A stretch of DNA of 64,000 bases, from positions 4,227,001 through 4,291,000 of the forward strand of contig NZ_CP149510.1 of assembly GCF_040126305.1 (NCBI RefSeq). Reading direction: 5' to 3'. Source of the DNA: Pararhizobium sp. A13. Its GTDB lineage: Bacteria > Pseudomonadota > Alphaproteobacteria > Rhizobiales > Rhizobiaceae. The position numbers and the translations under genes were made by a program. How positions within the stretch are numbered: the stretch's first letter is position 1; each line of letters starts with the position of its first letter. Positions 17,295 through 27,300 of the stretch are shown here, in pieces. The notes below the pieces were generated by a model, which had not been told where the DNA came from, ran no database searches, and was given only the letters and a program-made list of their open reading frames with translations.

Positions 17295-18125
17295 TTACAG
17301 GTTCCAGACTTTCGGCACAGAGGCGCCCTTGCGCAAGTGCGAAATGACCGGGATGAGGATTTTTCTGAGCGCGAAGCCGTCGGCGGCGACGAGGCGGGCA
17401 ATCAGCTTGTCCTGTCCGGCAACGTGATAGTGGCTGATCCCGCCAATTGCATCGCCGATCAGAGCACGCAGTTTCTCCGCCTGCTGCTCGCAGTCCATGC
17501 CGCTGTAGAAGAGCGTGGCAAAAGCCACTTTCCCGCCGAGCGTGGCGGTCTCCTGCGTCAGCGCGGCGATATCGTCATTCAGGCGCAGATTTTCGGCATG
17601 CAGCAGAATTCCACCCTTGCGGATACGCCAGCAGTCCTGAAACAGCCCCGTCCGCATCATCTCGCCCATGGCCTTTCGCCCCAGCAGGATGGCCTCGACG
17701 GCCAGGAACTCGCCACCCTCGGCGATGTCGACATCGAGCCGGCGCGACAGAGAGGCGCGGTCGAACAGGATCGTCTCCTGCGGCAGCCAATGCACCGTCG
17801 CGTCAACGCCAACCGCGATCTTCGCCGTGACGGCCGTCGTTCCGGCGCTGGCCTTGTAGATTTTCTCGCAAGCCTGGGTCGTCAGGGTGAGATGCGTGCC
17901 CTCTCCGGCCGAAAATTCCCACTCCATATGGTCGCCGCCGGTTAGCCCGCCGGAACTGTTGATCAGCACCGCTTCCATCGTGGCGTCGAACGTATCGGGC
18001 AGCCTGATCTTGGCGCAGCCTTCCTGATAGAATTCGGCGAGCCGCGTGCGCCCGGCAAATGGCTTTGCCACCAGCCGTCCCTTGCCCCACGCTCTTTGGG
18101 GAGCGATTGCCGCCGCTTCAGCCAT
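17295..18125 (-). CDS. ureD: Urease accessory protein UreD
   Basis: 276 residues. Family blocks are [19 protein letters not shown], then [45 protein letters not shown] and FDxxC-region ENLRLNDD. UreD binds apo-urease first and recruits UreF and UreG for nickel insertion. It is the first urease gene after urtE, from which it is separated by only 11 bases. Transcription may therefore continue from the urea transporter genes into urease, coupling import and hydrolysis. Confidence 0.96.
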   Translation of the reverse strand: MAEAAAIAPQRAWGKGRLVAKPFAGRTRLAEFYQEGCAKIRLPDTFDATMEAVLINSSGGLTGGDHMEWEFSAGEGTHLTLTTQACEKIYKASAGTTAVTAKIAVGVDATVHWLPQETILFDRASLSRRLDVDIAEGGEFLAVEAILLGRKAMGEMMRTGLFQDCWRIRKGGILLHAENLRLNDDIAALTQETATLGGKVAFATLFYSGMDCEQQAEKLRALIGDAIGGISHYHVAGQDKLIARLVAADGFALRKILIPVISHLRKGASVPKVWNL

Positions 18126-18136
18126 AAAGTCCGCCG

Positions 18137-18832
18137 TTAAACTGTCAGGTGGCGGCGTGCTTCCGGCGTGTCCAGCGTCTCTGCCGGCCCCTCATGCACG
18201 ATCTCGCCCCGATCCATGATATAGACATGGTCTGCAAGCTCGCGGCAGAAGTCAAGATATTGTTCCACAAGCAGAATTGCCATCCCCGTGGAATCGCGCA
18301 GATACCGGATCGCCCGGCCGATATCCTTGATGATCGACGGCTGGATGCCCTCCGTCGGCTCGTCGAGAACGAGGATCTTCGGCCGCGTCACCAGCGCGCG
18401 GCCGATTGCCAGCTGCTGCTGCTGCCCGCCTGATAGGTCGCCGCCGCGGCGGCCGAGCATCGAGCGCAGAATCGGGAAAAGATTGAAAATATCCTCCGGA
18501 ATGAACCGGTCCTTGCGAGCGACCGGCGCATAGCCCGATTCCAGGTTCTCCTTGACCGTCAGCAACGGAAAGATTTCACGCCCCTGCGGCACGAAGCCGA
18601 TGCCGTGCCTGGCCCGGTTGTAGGGCGCCATACCGTTCAGCGGGGTATCATTGAAGGTGATGGTGCCGGCACTCGGCCCATGCTGGCCGGTGATCGCCCG
18701 CAACAGGCTGGTCTTGCCGACGCCGTTACGCCCGAGCACGCAGGTGATCTTGCCCATCGGTGCCGTGATGGAAACCCCGCGCAAGGCTTGGGCAGCACCG
18801 TAATGAAGATTGATATTGTCGACCGTCAGCAT
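18137..18832 (-). CDS. urtE: Urea ABC transporter ATP-binding protein UrtE
   Basis: 231 residues. Walker A is GRNGVGKTS near residue 34, the signature is [16 protein letters not shown] and Walker B is [14 protein letters not shown], the LivF-like pattern with the typical UrtE stretch [22 protein letters not shown]. It powers urea uptake with UrtD. ATG 18832 follows GAGGAA. An inverted-repeat element of about 115 bp separates it from urtD. Confidence 0.95.
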   Translation of the reverse strand: MLTVDNINLHYGAAQALRGVSITAPMGKITCVLGRNGVGKTSLLRAITGQHGPSAGTITFNDTPLNGMAPYNRARHGIGFVPQGREIFPLLTVKENLESGYAPVARKDRFIPEDIFNLFPILRSMLGRRGGDLSGGQQQQLAIGRALVTRPKILVLDEPTEGIQPSIIKDIGRAIRYLRDSTGMAILLVEQYLDFCRELADHVYIMDRGEIVHEGPAETLDTPEARRHLTV

Positions 18833-18896
18833 ACTTTTTCCTCTTCATCATTCCTCTTTGCATCTGGCCCAAGAAGAATGAACTTGCCGCCGCTAC

Positions 18897-19012
18897 ACCT
18901 CCCCCTTGAGGGGGGAGGTCGCAGCGAAGCTGCGGGTGGGGGTGACCCGTTGTTTGGCACAAGAAGTCACCCCACCCCGTCGCGCGCCGACCCTCCCCCT
19001 CAAGGGGAGGGT
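18897..19012. repeat. G/C-rich inverted-repeat element, copy B (in urt operon)
   Basis: The left arm starts ACCTCCCCCTTGAGGGG and includes GGTCGCAGCGAAGCTGCGGG and GTGGGGGTGAC. The right arm ends GACCCTCCCCCTCAAGGGG followed by AGGGT; the two are inverted copies over about 50 bp with mismatches. It is nearly the same sequence as the element at 63225-63344. It sits between urtD and urtE and would form a large hairpin in the urt mRNA. Confidence 0.8.
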
Positions 19013-19019
19013 AAATGCG

Positions 19020-19772
19020 TCACCGCCCCAGATAGTTCTCGATCACTTTCGGATCGTTGCTGACGAAATCGATCGAGCCTTCGGCCAGCACCGAACCTTC
19101 CGCCAGGCACGTGACCTTGACGCCGAGATCGCGGATGAAGCCCATGTCATGCTCGACCACAACGACCGAGCGGGTCTTGGCGATTTCCTTGAGCAGGATC
19201 GCGGTTTCGGCGGTTTCGGCGTCGGTCATGCCGGCCACGGGCTCGTCGACCAGAAGCAGCTTCGGCTCCTGCGCCAGCAGCATGCCGATCTCCAGCCACT
19301 GCTTCTGGCCATGCGAGAGGTTGGCAGCGAGGTCGTTCTTGCGAGCCGTCATGCGGACGGTTGCGAGGATTTCCTCGATGCGAGCCTTGTCCTCAGCCGT
19401 CAGGCGGTAAAACAGCGTTGCGAAGACGCTGCGCTTCCGGTTGAGCGCCAGTTCGATATTGTCCCAGACCGTATGGCTTTCGAACACCGTCGGCTTCTGG
19501 AATTTCCGGCCGATGCCGAGCTGGGCGATGTCGGCTTCGTCTTTCTTGGTCAGATCGATATCGCCGTTGAAGAAAACCTGGCCGGAGTCCGGCCGGGTCT
19601 TGCCGGTGATGATGTCCATCATCGTCGTCTTGCCGGCACCGTTCGGGCCGATGATGGCCCGCAATTCGCCGGGTTCGACCACGAAGGACAGCGAGTTCAA
19701 CGCCTTGAAACCGTCGAACGAAACCGAGACACCATCGAGATAGAGAAGGCTGCGCGAAGTCTTTTCATCCAT
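19020..19772 (-). CDS. urtD: Urea ABC transporter ATP-binding protein UrtD
   Basis: 250 residues, LivG-like. Walker A is GPNGAGKTTMMD near residue 42, the Q-loop region is GRKFQKPTVFE, the signature reads NLSHGQKQWLEIG, a variant typical of UrtD, and Walker B is LLLVDEPVAGM. ATG 19772 is the family start; the frame upstream is open only because it overlaps the urtC end. With UrtE it forms the ATPase pair of the urea importer. Confidence 0.95.
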   Translation of the reverse strand: MDEKTSRSLLYLDGVSVSFDGFKALNSLSFVVEPGELRAIIGPNGAGKTTMMDIITGKTRPDSGQVFFNGDIDLTKKDEADIAQLGIGRKFQKPTVFESHTVWDNIELALNRKRSVFATLFYRLTAEDKARIEEILATVRMTARKNDLAANLSHGQKQWLEIGMLLAQEPKLLLVDEPVAGMTDAETAETAILLKEIAKTRSVVVVEHDMGFIRDLGVKVTCLAEGSVLAEGSIDFVSNDPKVIENYLGR

Positions 19773-19776
19773 GGTC

Positions 19777-20970
19777 TTACTCCGCAGCCTGGGGTTCGAG
19801 GGAGGCAAGCCGGCTTTCGGCCTCGGCTGCCGCCTTGTCCTGATAGGCCTGCTCGACAGCGTCGGCTTGTCTCTGTTCCTTGCGAGATGCGACGAACTGT
19901 TGGACCGTGCCGACAACACCCCTGGGCAGGAACAGCGTCGTTGCCACGAACAGGGCACCGAGCGCAAACAGCCAGAATTCCGGGAAGGCGGCGGTGAAGA
20001 TGCTCTTGCCGAAATTGACGAGGACGGCGCCGATGATCGGTCCGATCAGCGTGCCGCGCCCGCCGACCGCCGTCCAGATGACCACTTCGATCGAGTTTGC
20101 CGGCGCGAATTCACCGGGGTTGATGATGCCGACCTGCGGCACGTAGAGCGCGCCGGCGACGCCAGCCATCATCGCAGAAACCGTGAAGATGAAGAGCTTC
20201 ATGTTCTCCACCCGGTAGCCGAGGAAGCGGGTGCGGCTTTCGGCATCGCGCACGCCGACCAGCACCTTGCCGTATTTGGAACGGACGATGGCGGAGCTCA
20301 GGATCAACGCCAGAGCCAGGGCGATGGCGGTTGCCGCAAACAGCGTTGCGCGTGTGCCGGCGGCCTGGACGTTGAAGCCGAGGATATCCTTGAAATCGGT
20401 GAGGCCGTTGTTGCCACCGAAACCCATCTCGTTGCGGAAGAAGGCGAGCAGCAGGGCGTAGGTCATCGCCTGGGTGATGATCGACAGATAAACGCCGGTG
20501 ACGCGGGAGCGGAAGGCGAACCAGCCAAACACGAAAGCCAGCAAGCCGGGCACCAGCAGCACCATCAACGCGGCGAAGGCGAAATGGTTGAAGCCGGACC
20601 AGTACCACGGCAGCTCGCTCCAGTTCAAAAACACCATGAAATCGGGCAGCAGCGGGTTGGCATAAACGCCCCGGTCGCCGATCTGGCGCATGAGGTACAT
20701 GCCCATGGCATAACCGCCGAGCGCGAAGAATGCGCCGTGGCCGAGCGAAAGGATGCCGCAATAGCCCCAGACGAGGTCGAGCGCGAGAGCAAGCAGGGCG
20801 TAGCAGAGGTACTTGCCGACAAGAGGAACCAGATGACTCGGGACATGGAAGAAGTTGCCTTCCGGTATCAGAAGGTTGGCAAGCGGCACGAGAGCTGCCG
20901 CTAGAAGGATAAGCGCCACGGCCCAGAGGATTTTCTTCTCGTGCCGGCTGAACAGCATTTGCGTAATCAT
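19777..20970 (-). CDS. urtC: Urea ABC transporter permease UrtC
   Basis: 397 residues, LivM-like membrane protein with about ten helices. Conserved blocks are LDLVWGYCGILSLGHGAFFALGG, then GVYLSIITQAMTYAL, MGFGGNNGLTDF and PANSIEVVIWTAVGGRGTL. It ends with a charged A/E/Q-rich cytoplasmic tail. ATG 20970 overlaps the urtB stop by ATGA, which fixes the start; a longer open frame upstream lies entirely inside urtB. Confidence 0.95.
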   Translation of the reverse strand: MITQMLFSRHEKKILWAVALILLAAALVPLANLLIPEGNFFHVPSHLVPLVGKYLCYALLALALDLVWGYCGILSLGHGAFFALGGYAMGMYLMRQIGDRGVYANPLLPDFMVFLNWSELPWYWSGFNHFAFAALMVLLVPGLLAFVFGWFAFRSRVTGVYLSIITQAMTYALLLAFFRNEMGFGGNNGLTDFKDILGFNVQAAGTRATLFAATAIALALALILSSAIVRSKYGKVLVGVRDAESRTRFLGYRVENMKLFIFTVSAMMAGVAGALYVPQVGIINPGEFAPANSIEVVIWTAVGGRGTLIGPIIGAVLVNFGKSIFTAAFPEFWLFALGALFVATTLFLPRGVVGTVQQFVASRKEQRQADAVEQAYQDKAAAEAESRLASLEPQAAE

Positions 20971-22574
20971 TGTTCGATCGCCCTTCCCTTGAGCGCGAAC
21001 AGGCCGCGTGGCCGCCGCTGAATGAAGAGAATGATGAAGATGAGGATGAGGATCTTGCCCAGCACCGCACCGGCATAGGGTTCGAGGAACTTGTTGGCGA
21101 TACCGAGCGTCAAGGCGCCGACCAGCGTGCCCCAGAGATTGCCGACGCCACCGAAGACCACGACCATGAAGCTGTCGATGATGTAGTTCTGGCCAAGATT
21201 GGGCGAGACGTTGTCGATCTGGCTGAGCGCCACGCCGGCCATGCCGGCGATGCCTGACCCCAGGCCGAATGTCAGCGCATCGACCCAAGGCGTGCGGATA
21301 CCCATGGACGACGCCATGCGGCGGTTCTGCGTCACGGCGCGCATCTGCAGGCCGAACTTCGAACGCTTGAGGAGCAACAGCAGCGCGGCGAAGACGCCGA
21401 GCGAGAAGACGATGATCCACATACGGTTGTAGGTGATGGCCAGGCCGCCGACATCGAAGGCGCCCGACATCCAGCTCGGATTGTCCACCTGCCGGTTGGT
21501 CGGCCCGAAGATCGTGCGGATCGCCTGCTGCAGGATCAGCGATATGCCCCAGGTGGCAAGCAGCGTTTCGAGCGGACGGCCATAGAGCCAGCGGATGACG
21601 CTACGCTCGATGCCGACGCCGACCAGACCGGTAAAAAGGAAGGCGGCAGGGACCGCGAAAGCGAGCGAATAGTCGGTCAAACCGGGCGCAACGGCGTTGA
21701 TCGTCTGCTGCACGACATAGGTGGTATAGGCGCCGAGCATGACCATTTCACCATGCGCCATGTTGATGATGCCCATAACGCCGAAAGTGATGGCAAGGCC
21801 GATGGCAGCGAGAAGCAGAACGGAGCCGAGCGACAGGCCATACCAGACGTTCTGCGCCACGTCCCATATGGCAAGACTGGTTTTGATCGAGTTGATATTC
21901 TGCTCGATCGACGGCTTCAGGTCTTCAGGCGCATTGTCCAAAGCCGCGGTCAGGATCGTCAGCGCAGCGCGATTTCCGCGCGCGGCGATCGTGTCGATGG
22001 CGGCTTTCTTGTCTTCGGCGCTGGCGTCGGTCTTGAGCAGGATCACCGCCCGCGCCGCTTCCATGCTCGCCTTCACCTCGGCGTCCTTCTCCTGCGCCAG
22101 TGCGGAGTTCAACAGGTCGAGATTGTCCGGATTGGCATCCTTGAGCAGGTCCTGCGACGCCGTCAGACGGGCGGTCCGATCGGGACTCAAAAGCGTCAGC
22201 TGGCTCAGTGCCGCGCCGATCGCGCCGCGCAGGCCATTGTTCAGTTTGATTTTAGCGAGATTGCCCGGAGCGTCGGCCACAGGGGCAGCAGTCAGGACGT
22301 CGAGGTAGGCGCCATCCGCCGGTCCTGCGAGATAGACGGAGCCGCCGGTCTTCGGCGCGTAAAGTTTGCCGTCGCTGAGGTTTTGCAGGATTTCGGCAAC
22401 CTTGGCGTCGCCCGAAGCCGCAAGTGCCTTGACGGCCTCAATCTTCTGGGGAAAGCCGCCGGCGCCAAGCGCATCGACCAATGGCCGAATATCTTCCTGC
22501 GCACGCAAACCGGTTGCAAGGCAACTGACCAGCAGGCAGAGAGCAACAAGGAAGGTCTGGATGGCGCGATACAT
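20967..22574 (-). CDS. urtB: Urea ABC transporter permease UrtB
   Basis: 535 residues. A signal-like first helix is followed by a ~210-residue periplasmic region with alpha-helical repeats (KIEAVKALAASGDAKVAEIL), which is characteristic of UrtB and absent from LivH. The LivH-like permease core then follows: GLAITFGVMGIINMAHGEMVMLGAY, IERSVIRWLYGRPLETLLATWG and GIRTPWVDALTFGLGSGIAG. It forms the urea channel with UrtC. It is separated from urtA by about 300 bases containing a hairpin. Confidence 0.95.
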   Translation of the reverse strand: MYRAIQTFLVALCLLVSCLATGLRAQEDIRPLVDALGAGGFPQKIEAVKALAASGDAKVAEILQNLSDGKLYAPKTGGSVYLAGPADGAYLDVLTAAPVADAPGNLAKIKLNNGLRGAIGAALSQLTLLSPDRTARLTASQDLLKDANPDNLDLLNSALAQEKDAEVKASMEAARAVILLKTDASAEDKKAAIDTIAARGNRAALTILTAALDNAPEDLKPSIEQNINSIKTSLAIWDVAQNVWYGLSLGSVLLLAAIGLAITFGVMGIINMAHGEMVMLGAYTTYVVQQTINAVAPGLTDYSLAFAVPAAFLFTGLVGVGIERSVIRWLYGRPLETLLATWGISLILQQAIRTIFGPTNRQVDNPSWMSGAFDVGGLAITYNRMWIIVFSLGVFAALLLLLKRSKFGLQMRAVTQNRRMASSMGIRTPWVDALTFGLGSGIAGMAGVALSQIDNVSPNLGQNYIIDSFMVVVFGGVGNLWGTLVGALTLGIANKFLEPYAGAVLGKILILIFIILFIQRRPRGLFALKGRAIEQ

Positions 22575-22876
22575 GAGCTCTTCGTGTTCCGTTGGCTGGC
22601 GCCGCTAATTCCGGCGAGTGCTTGACCGCTGACGCTGCTGCTTAAAGTTTCCGCAATGCGCTCGTCCGACAATCAGATCGGACGGATGCGGCGTCGGGAA
22701 CCATGTCGTCACCCTTCACTCATGCAGAAAACATGCCAGCACACCGTGGGGCAGATAGTCCTCCGTCCGGGCGGGAGGTCCGAACGGAGGGGTATTGGTG
22801 TCAGATCGAAAGGTGAATGTATGATTTGGGGAAACGGCGGTCAGGCCGTTTCCGGATTATATTGGCCTTGATGAAA
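22575..22876. other. urtA-urtB spacer with a 9-bp hairpin
   Basis: No gene is supported in these 302 bases. GGAAACGGC (22830-22838) pairs exactly with GCCGTTTCC (22845-22853), about 25 bases after the urtA stop on the minus strand. No T tract follows on that strand, so it is more likely a partial terminator or mRNA-processing structure, giving more UrtA than UrtB-E, than a full stop. A separate promoter for urtB in the rest of the spacer cannot be excluded. Confidence 0.5.
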
Positions 22877-24166
22877 TCAGGAGCCCTTGCCACCGCACTT
22901 GCCGGTTGCAACGTTGAAGTTGCCGCAGGACATCGGCTTGCGCCAGTCGGAGATCAGGTCCTTGGAATCGGGCAGGTAGTCGGACCATTCGTCGCCGACG
23001 ACGGCAGGCGTCTGCTGGACGATTTCGAATTGGCCGTCTTCCTGGATTTCACCGATCAGCACCGGCTTGGTGATGTGGTGGTTCGGCATGACGGTGGAAT
23101 AGCCGCCCGAAAGGTTCGGAACGCTGGTGCCGATAATCGTATCGAGAACTGCATCCGTGTCGGTGGTGCCGGCGGCTTCGACGGCCTTCACCCAGGCGTT
23201 GAAGCCGATATAGGCGGCTTCCATCGGATCGTTGGTTACCCGCTTGTCGTTCTTGGTAAAGGCGTGCCATTGCTTGATGAATTCGGCGTTGACCGGAGCA
23301 TCGACGGACTGGAAGTAGTTCCAGGCAGCCAGATGGCCGACCAGCGGCTTGGTGTCGAGACCGGCAAGTTCTTCTTCGCCGACCGAGAAGGCGACGACCG
23401 GAATATCGGTAGCCTTGATGCCCTTGTTGCCGAGTTCCTTGTAGAACGGGACGTTGGCATCGCCGTTGATGGTCGAGACGACGGCGGTCTTCTTGCCGGC
23501 CGAGCCGAATTCCTTGATCTTCGCCACTTCTGTCTGCCAGTCGGAGAAGCCGAACGGCGTGTAGTTGATCAGGATATCCTCTTTCGGGACGCCCTTGGCG
23601 ATCAGATAGGCTTCGAGGATCTTGTTGGTCGTGCGCGGATAGACATAGTCGGTGCCTTCAAGCACGAAACGCTCGACGCCTTCCGTATTCATCAGGTAGT
23701 CGACCGCCGGAATGGCCTGCTGGTTCGGCGCGGCACCCGTGTAGAAGATGTTGCGCGAGGATTCTTCACCCTCGTACTGGACCGGGTAGAAGAGCAGCGA
23801 ATTCAGCTCTTCGAAGACCGGCAGAACGGATTTGCGCGACGACGAGGTCCAGCAGCCGAACACGGCCGCGACCTTGTTGACGGAGATCAGCTCGCGCGCC
23901 TTTTCGGCAAACAGCGGCCAGTCGGACGCCGGATCGACGACGACGGCTTCAAGCTTCTTGCCGAGTAGGCCGCCCTTCTTGTTCTGCTCTTCGATGAGCA
24001 TCAGCATGGCGTCCTTGAGCGTCGTCTCGGAAATGGCCATGGTGCCCGAAAGCGAGTGAAGAACGCCGACCTTGATCGTGTCTTCGGCAGCAAAAACGCC
24101 GGAGAATGCGGTCGTGGCAAGCGCACCGGCCAGGAACGCGCTCATGACATGAGATTTGATTTTCAT
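22877..24166 (-). CDS. urtA: Urea ABC transporter periplasmic binding protein UrtA
   Basis: 429 residues. A Sec signal peptide ends near VFAAED (about residue 26). The mature protein has the type-1 amide/urea-binding pattern: TIKVGVLHSLSGTMAISET, KKLEAVVVDPASDWPLFAEKA, VFGCWTSSSRKSVLPVFEE and FYPVQYEGEESSRNIFYTGA. These match the UrtA/FmdD/AmiC group rather than generic LivJ. ATG 24166 follows GAGAGGGG. It is the first gene of the urt operon and is transcribed divergently from the permease-kinase at 24376. Confidence 0.96.
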   Translation of the reverse strand: MKIKSHVMSAFLAGALATTAFSGVFAAEDTIKVGVLHSLSGTMAISETTLKDAMLMLIEEQNKKGGLLGKKLEAVVVDPASDWPLFAEKARELISVNKVAAVFGCWTSSSRKSVLPVFEELNSLLFYPVQYEGEESSRNIFYTGAAPNQQAIPAVDYLMNTEGVERFVLEGTDYVYPRTTNKILEAYLIAKGVPKEDILINYTPFGFSDWQTEVAKIKEFGSAGKKTAVVSTINGDANVPFYKELGNKGIKATDIPVVAFSVGEEELAGLDTKPLVGHLAAWNYFQSVDAPVNAEFIKQWHAFTKNDKRVTNDPMEAAYIGFNAWVKAVEAAGTTDTDAVLDTIIGTSVPNLSGGYSTVMPNHHITKPVLIGEIQEDGQFEIVQQTPAVVGDEWSDYLPDSKDLISDWRKPMSCGNFNVATGKCGGKGS

Positions 24167-24255
24167 TGTGAACCCCTCTCGTTCTTTGACGACGGCTCTT
24201 GGGAGACCTTTACCGTTCGTAAAGGAACTATCCATTGGGGGCGGCGAAACCTGTA

Positions 24256-24271
24256 TACGTCAATTGACGTA
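24256..24271. promoter_or_regulatory. Perfect 16-bp palindrome between urtA and the sensor kinase
   Basis: TACGTCAATTGACGTA is an exact inverted repeat with 8-bp half-sites and no spacer. It lies about 90 bases upstream of urtA and 105 bases upstream of the kinase gene, in the shared divergent promoter region. Size and symmetry suit a dimeric activator such as the LuxR-type response regulator at 27758; that link is inference. Confidence 0.65.
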
Positions 24272-24375
24272 GACCCGGGGGCGAAGTGTGCAATGCAGCA
24301 CCTTTAAGGATCACGATCTTCTGTGCTACGACTTTATTGCGGCCGCGAAGATAGCAAGGGGAACCGACACAGCAG

Positions 24376-27300
24376 ATGACAGCCCGCCAGCGCATCATTC
24401 CGGTCCGGCGCGAATATAACCGCTGGGTCGCCAACCAGACGCTGGAAGACTACGCGCTGCGTTTCACCGCCAAGAGCGCCCGGCAATTCTCCTCGCAGCG
24501 CATTTCGCAGACCGCGATCGGGGCGATCTCCTTCCTGGCGCTGGAGGCGATCGGTGGCGCCATCACCCTCTCCTATGGCACGACCAACGCGGTCATCGCC
24601 ATTCTTGCCGCCAGCATCGTCATGCTTTGTGTCGGCCTGCCGATCAGCCGCTACGCCATCCGCCATGGCGTCGATATCGATCTTCTGACGCGCGGGGCAA
24701 GCTTCGGCTATATCGGCTCGACCATCACCTCGCTGATCTACGCGAGCTTCACCTTCATGCTCTTTGCCATCGAGGCCTCGATCATGTCGGCGGCGCTCGA
24801 ACTGGCGCTCGGCATCCCCGTCTGGATCGGCTATATCATCAGCGCCGTCATGGTCATCCCGCTGGTGACGCATGGCGTTCGCCTGATCAGCAAGTTCCAG
24901 CTGCTCACCCAGCCATTCTGGATCATCCTCAACATCCTGCCCTTCATCTTCATCGCGCTCGCAGACTGGGGCAAGTTCGATCTCTGGCTCGCCTTTGCCG
25001 GCGCCCACAAGGCGGCTGGCGCGCCCGGCTCCTTGGCGCCATTTTCGCTTGCCGAATTCGGGGCGGCCTCCGCCGTCATTCTCGCCCTGATGGCGCAGAT
25101 CGGCGAGCAGGTGGACTTTCTTCGCTTCCTGCCGCCGGAAGGGCAGCGCAAGCTGCATCACCGGATCGCCGTGTTCCTCGCCGGCGCCGGCTGGGTGATC
25201 GTCGGCGCGCCAAAACTGCTGGCCGGTTCGTTTCTCGTCGTCCTCTGTCTTAGCGCCGGCGTTCCGGCGGAGGATGCCGCCGACCCGGCGCACATGTACC
25301 TGACCGCCTTCGGCTACATGATCCCCTGGCACAATGCGGCATTACTGCTGATGGTGGCCTTCGTGGTCGTCTCGCAACTGAAGATCAACGTGATGAATGC
25401 CTATGCGGGATCGCTCGCCTGGTCGAACTTCTTCTCACGTCTTACCCACAGCCACCCCGGCCGCGTCGTCTGGCTGATGTTCAACGTGGCGATCGCCCTG
25501 CTTTTGATGGAACTCGGCATCTACAAGCTGCTGGAAGAGACGCTCGGCATCTTCTCGATCATCGCCATGTCCTGGCTCTGCACCATCTCGGCCGATCTCT
25601 TCGTCAACAAGCCTCTGGGTCTGGCACCGCCGAATATCGAGTTCAAGCGCGCCCATCTCTATGACGTCAACCCCGTCGGCGTCGGTGCGATGACGCTGTC
25701 GGCCCTCATCGCCCTCACCGCCCATTTCGGTCTGCTCGGCGCGATGGCGTCGTCATTGGCGCCCTATATCGCGCTGATCACCGCCTTCATCGCCTCCCCC
25801 GCCATAGCCTGGGCCACCAAGGGCAAATACTATCTCGCCCGCAAGCCGCGCCAGAGCTGGAAGAAGCTCTCTACCGTCACCTGCTCGATCTGCGAACATC
25901 CGTTCGAACCCGAGGACATGGCCTGGTGCCCGGCCTATTCCGCGCCGATCTGTTCTCTCTGCTGCTCGCTCGACAGCCGCTGCCACGACATGTGCAAGCC
26001 GCATGCGAGCTTCAATGCGCAGACCGCCGTTGTCGCCAAGGCCCTGCTGCCGCAAAAGGTTACCGAAACGCTCGCCACTCGCCTCGGACGCTACGGCATT
26101 GCCGTCGTCCTCTCCGTTGCCGGCATCGGCGTCATTCTGGCAATGATCGCCCACCAGACCGGCACGGCGTCGCCGCAGGTGGCCGCGGTGATTAACCGGA
26201 CGATCGGTGTGGTCTTCTTCGTCTTTGCCGTCGTCACAGGCATCGTCTGCTGGTTCTATGTGCTGGCGCATGACAGCCGGCTGGTGGCGGAAGAGGAATC
26301 CTCGCGCCAGAACACGCTGCTCCTGAAGGAGATCGCCGCCCACAAGAAGACCGATGCGGCCCTGCAATACGCCAAGGAGACGGCGGAGGCCGCCAACCGC
26401 GCCAAGAGCCGCTATGTGGTGGGTTTGAGCCACGAACTGAGAACGCCGCTCAACGCCGTTCTCGGCTACGCGCAGATCCTCGAACGCGATGAGACCATCC
26501 CCGCTCCACGCCAGTCGGCGATCAAGGTAATCAAGCGCAGCGCCGACCACTTGTCGGGCCTGATCGACGGGCTGCTCGACATCTCCAAGATCGAGGCCGG
26601 CCGTCTGCAGGTCTATTCGAACGAGATCAATATCCAGGATTTCCTCGACCAGATCGCCGACATGTTCCGCCCGCAAGCCCAGGCCAAGGGTCTCGTCTTC
26701 GAGCACGACCGGGCAAGCACCCTGCCGCAATATGTCCGCACCGACGAGAAACGGCTGCGGCAGATCCTCGTCAATTTGCTCTCCAATGCCATCAAGTTCA
26801 CCGACAGCGGCACAATCCGCTTCGACGTGGCCTATCGCAGCCAGGTTGCGACCTTCACCGTTTCCGACACCGGTCGCGGCATTTCGCAAGCCGACCTGCC
26901 GCGCATTTTCGAGCCATTCCAGCGCGGTGAGGCCGAACATATCCGGCCGATGCCGGGCCTTGGGTTGGGGCTCACTATCACTCGGCTTCTGACCCAGACG
27001 CTCGGTGGCGAGATCGTCGTCGACAGCGAGCGCGACAAGGGCTCGACCTTCCGCGTCCGCCTGATGCTCTCGGCGATCAACCGGCCGACCGCCTCCTTGC
27101 CCTCGGTGCGCAAGATCGCCGGTTATGCCGGCCCCCGCCGCACGATCGTCGTCGTCGACGACAACGAGGATCACCGCGACCTGATGCGCGAGGTGCTGAT
27201 GCCGCTCGATTTCGTCGTGCTGACGGCGGCAGGCGGAACGGAATGCCTGACGCTGATCGAGGGCGTCAAACCCGATCTCTTCCTGATCGACATATCGATG

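Noticed and set aside
24290-24310. Possible sigma-54 promoter upstream of urtA (GGTGCTGCATTGCA on the minus strand)
   Set aside because: The GG to GC distance is one base short of the -24/-12 spacing, so it does not meet the consensus.
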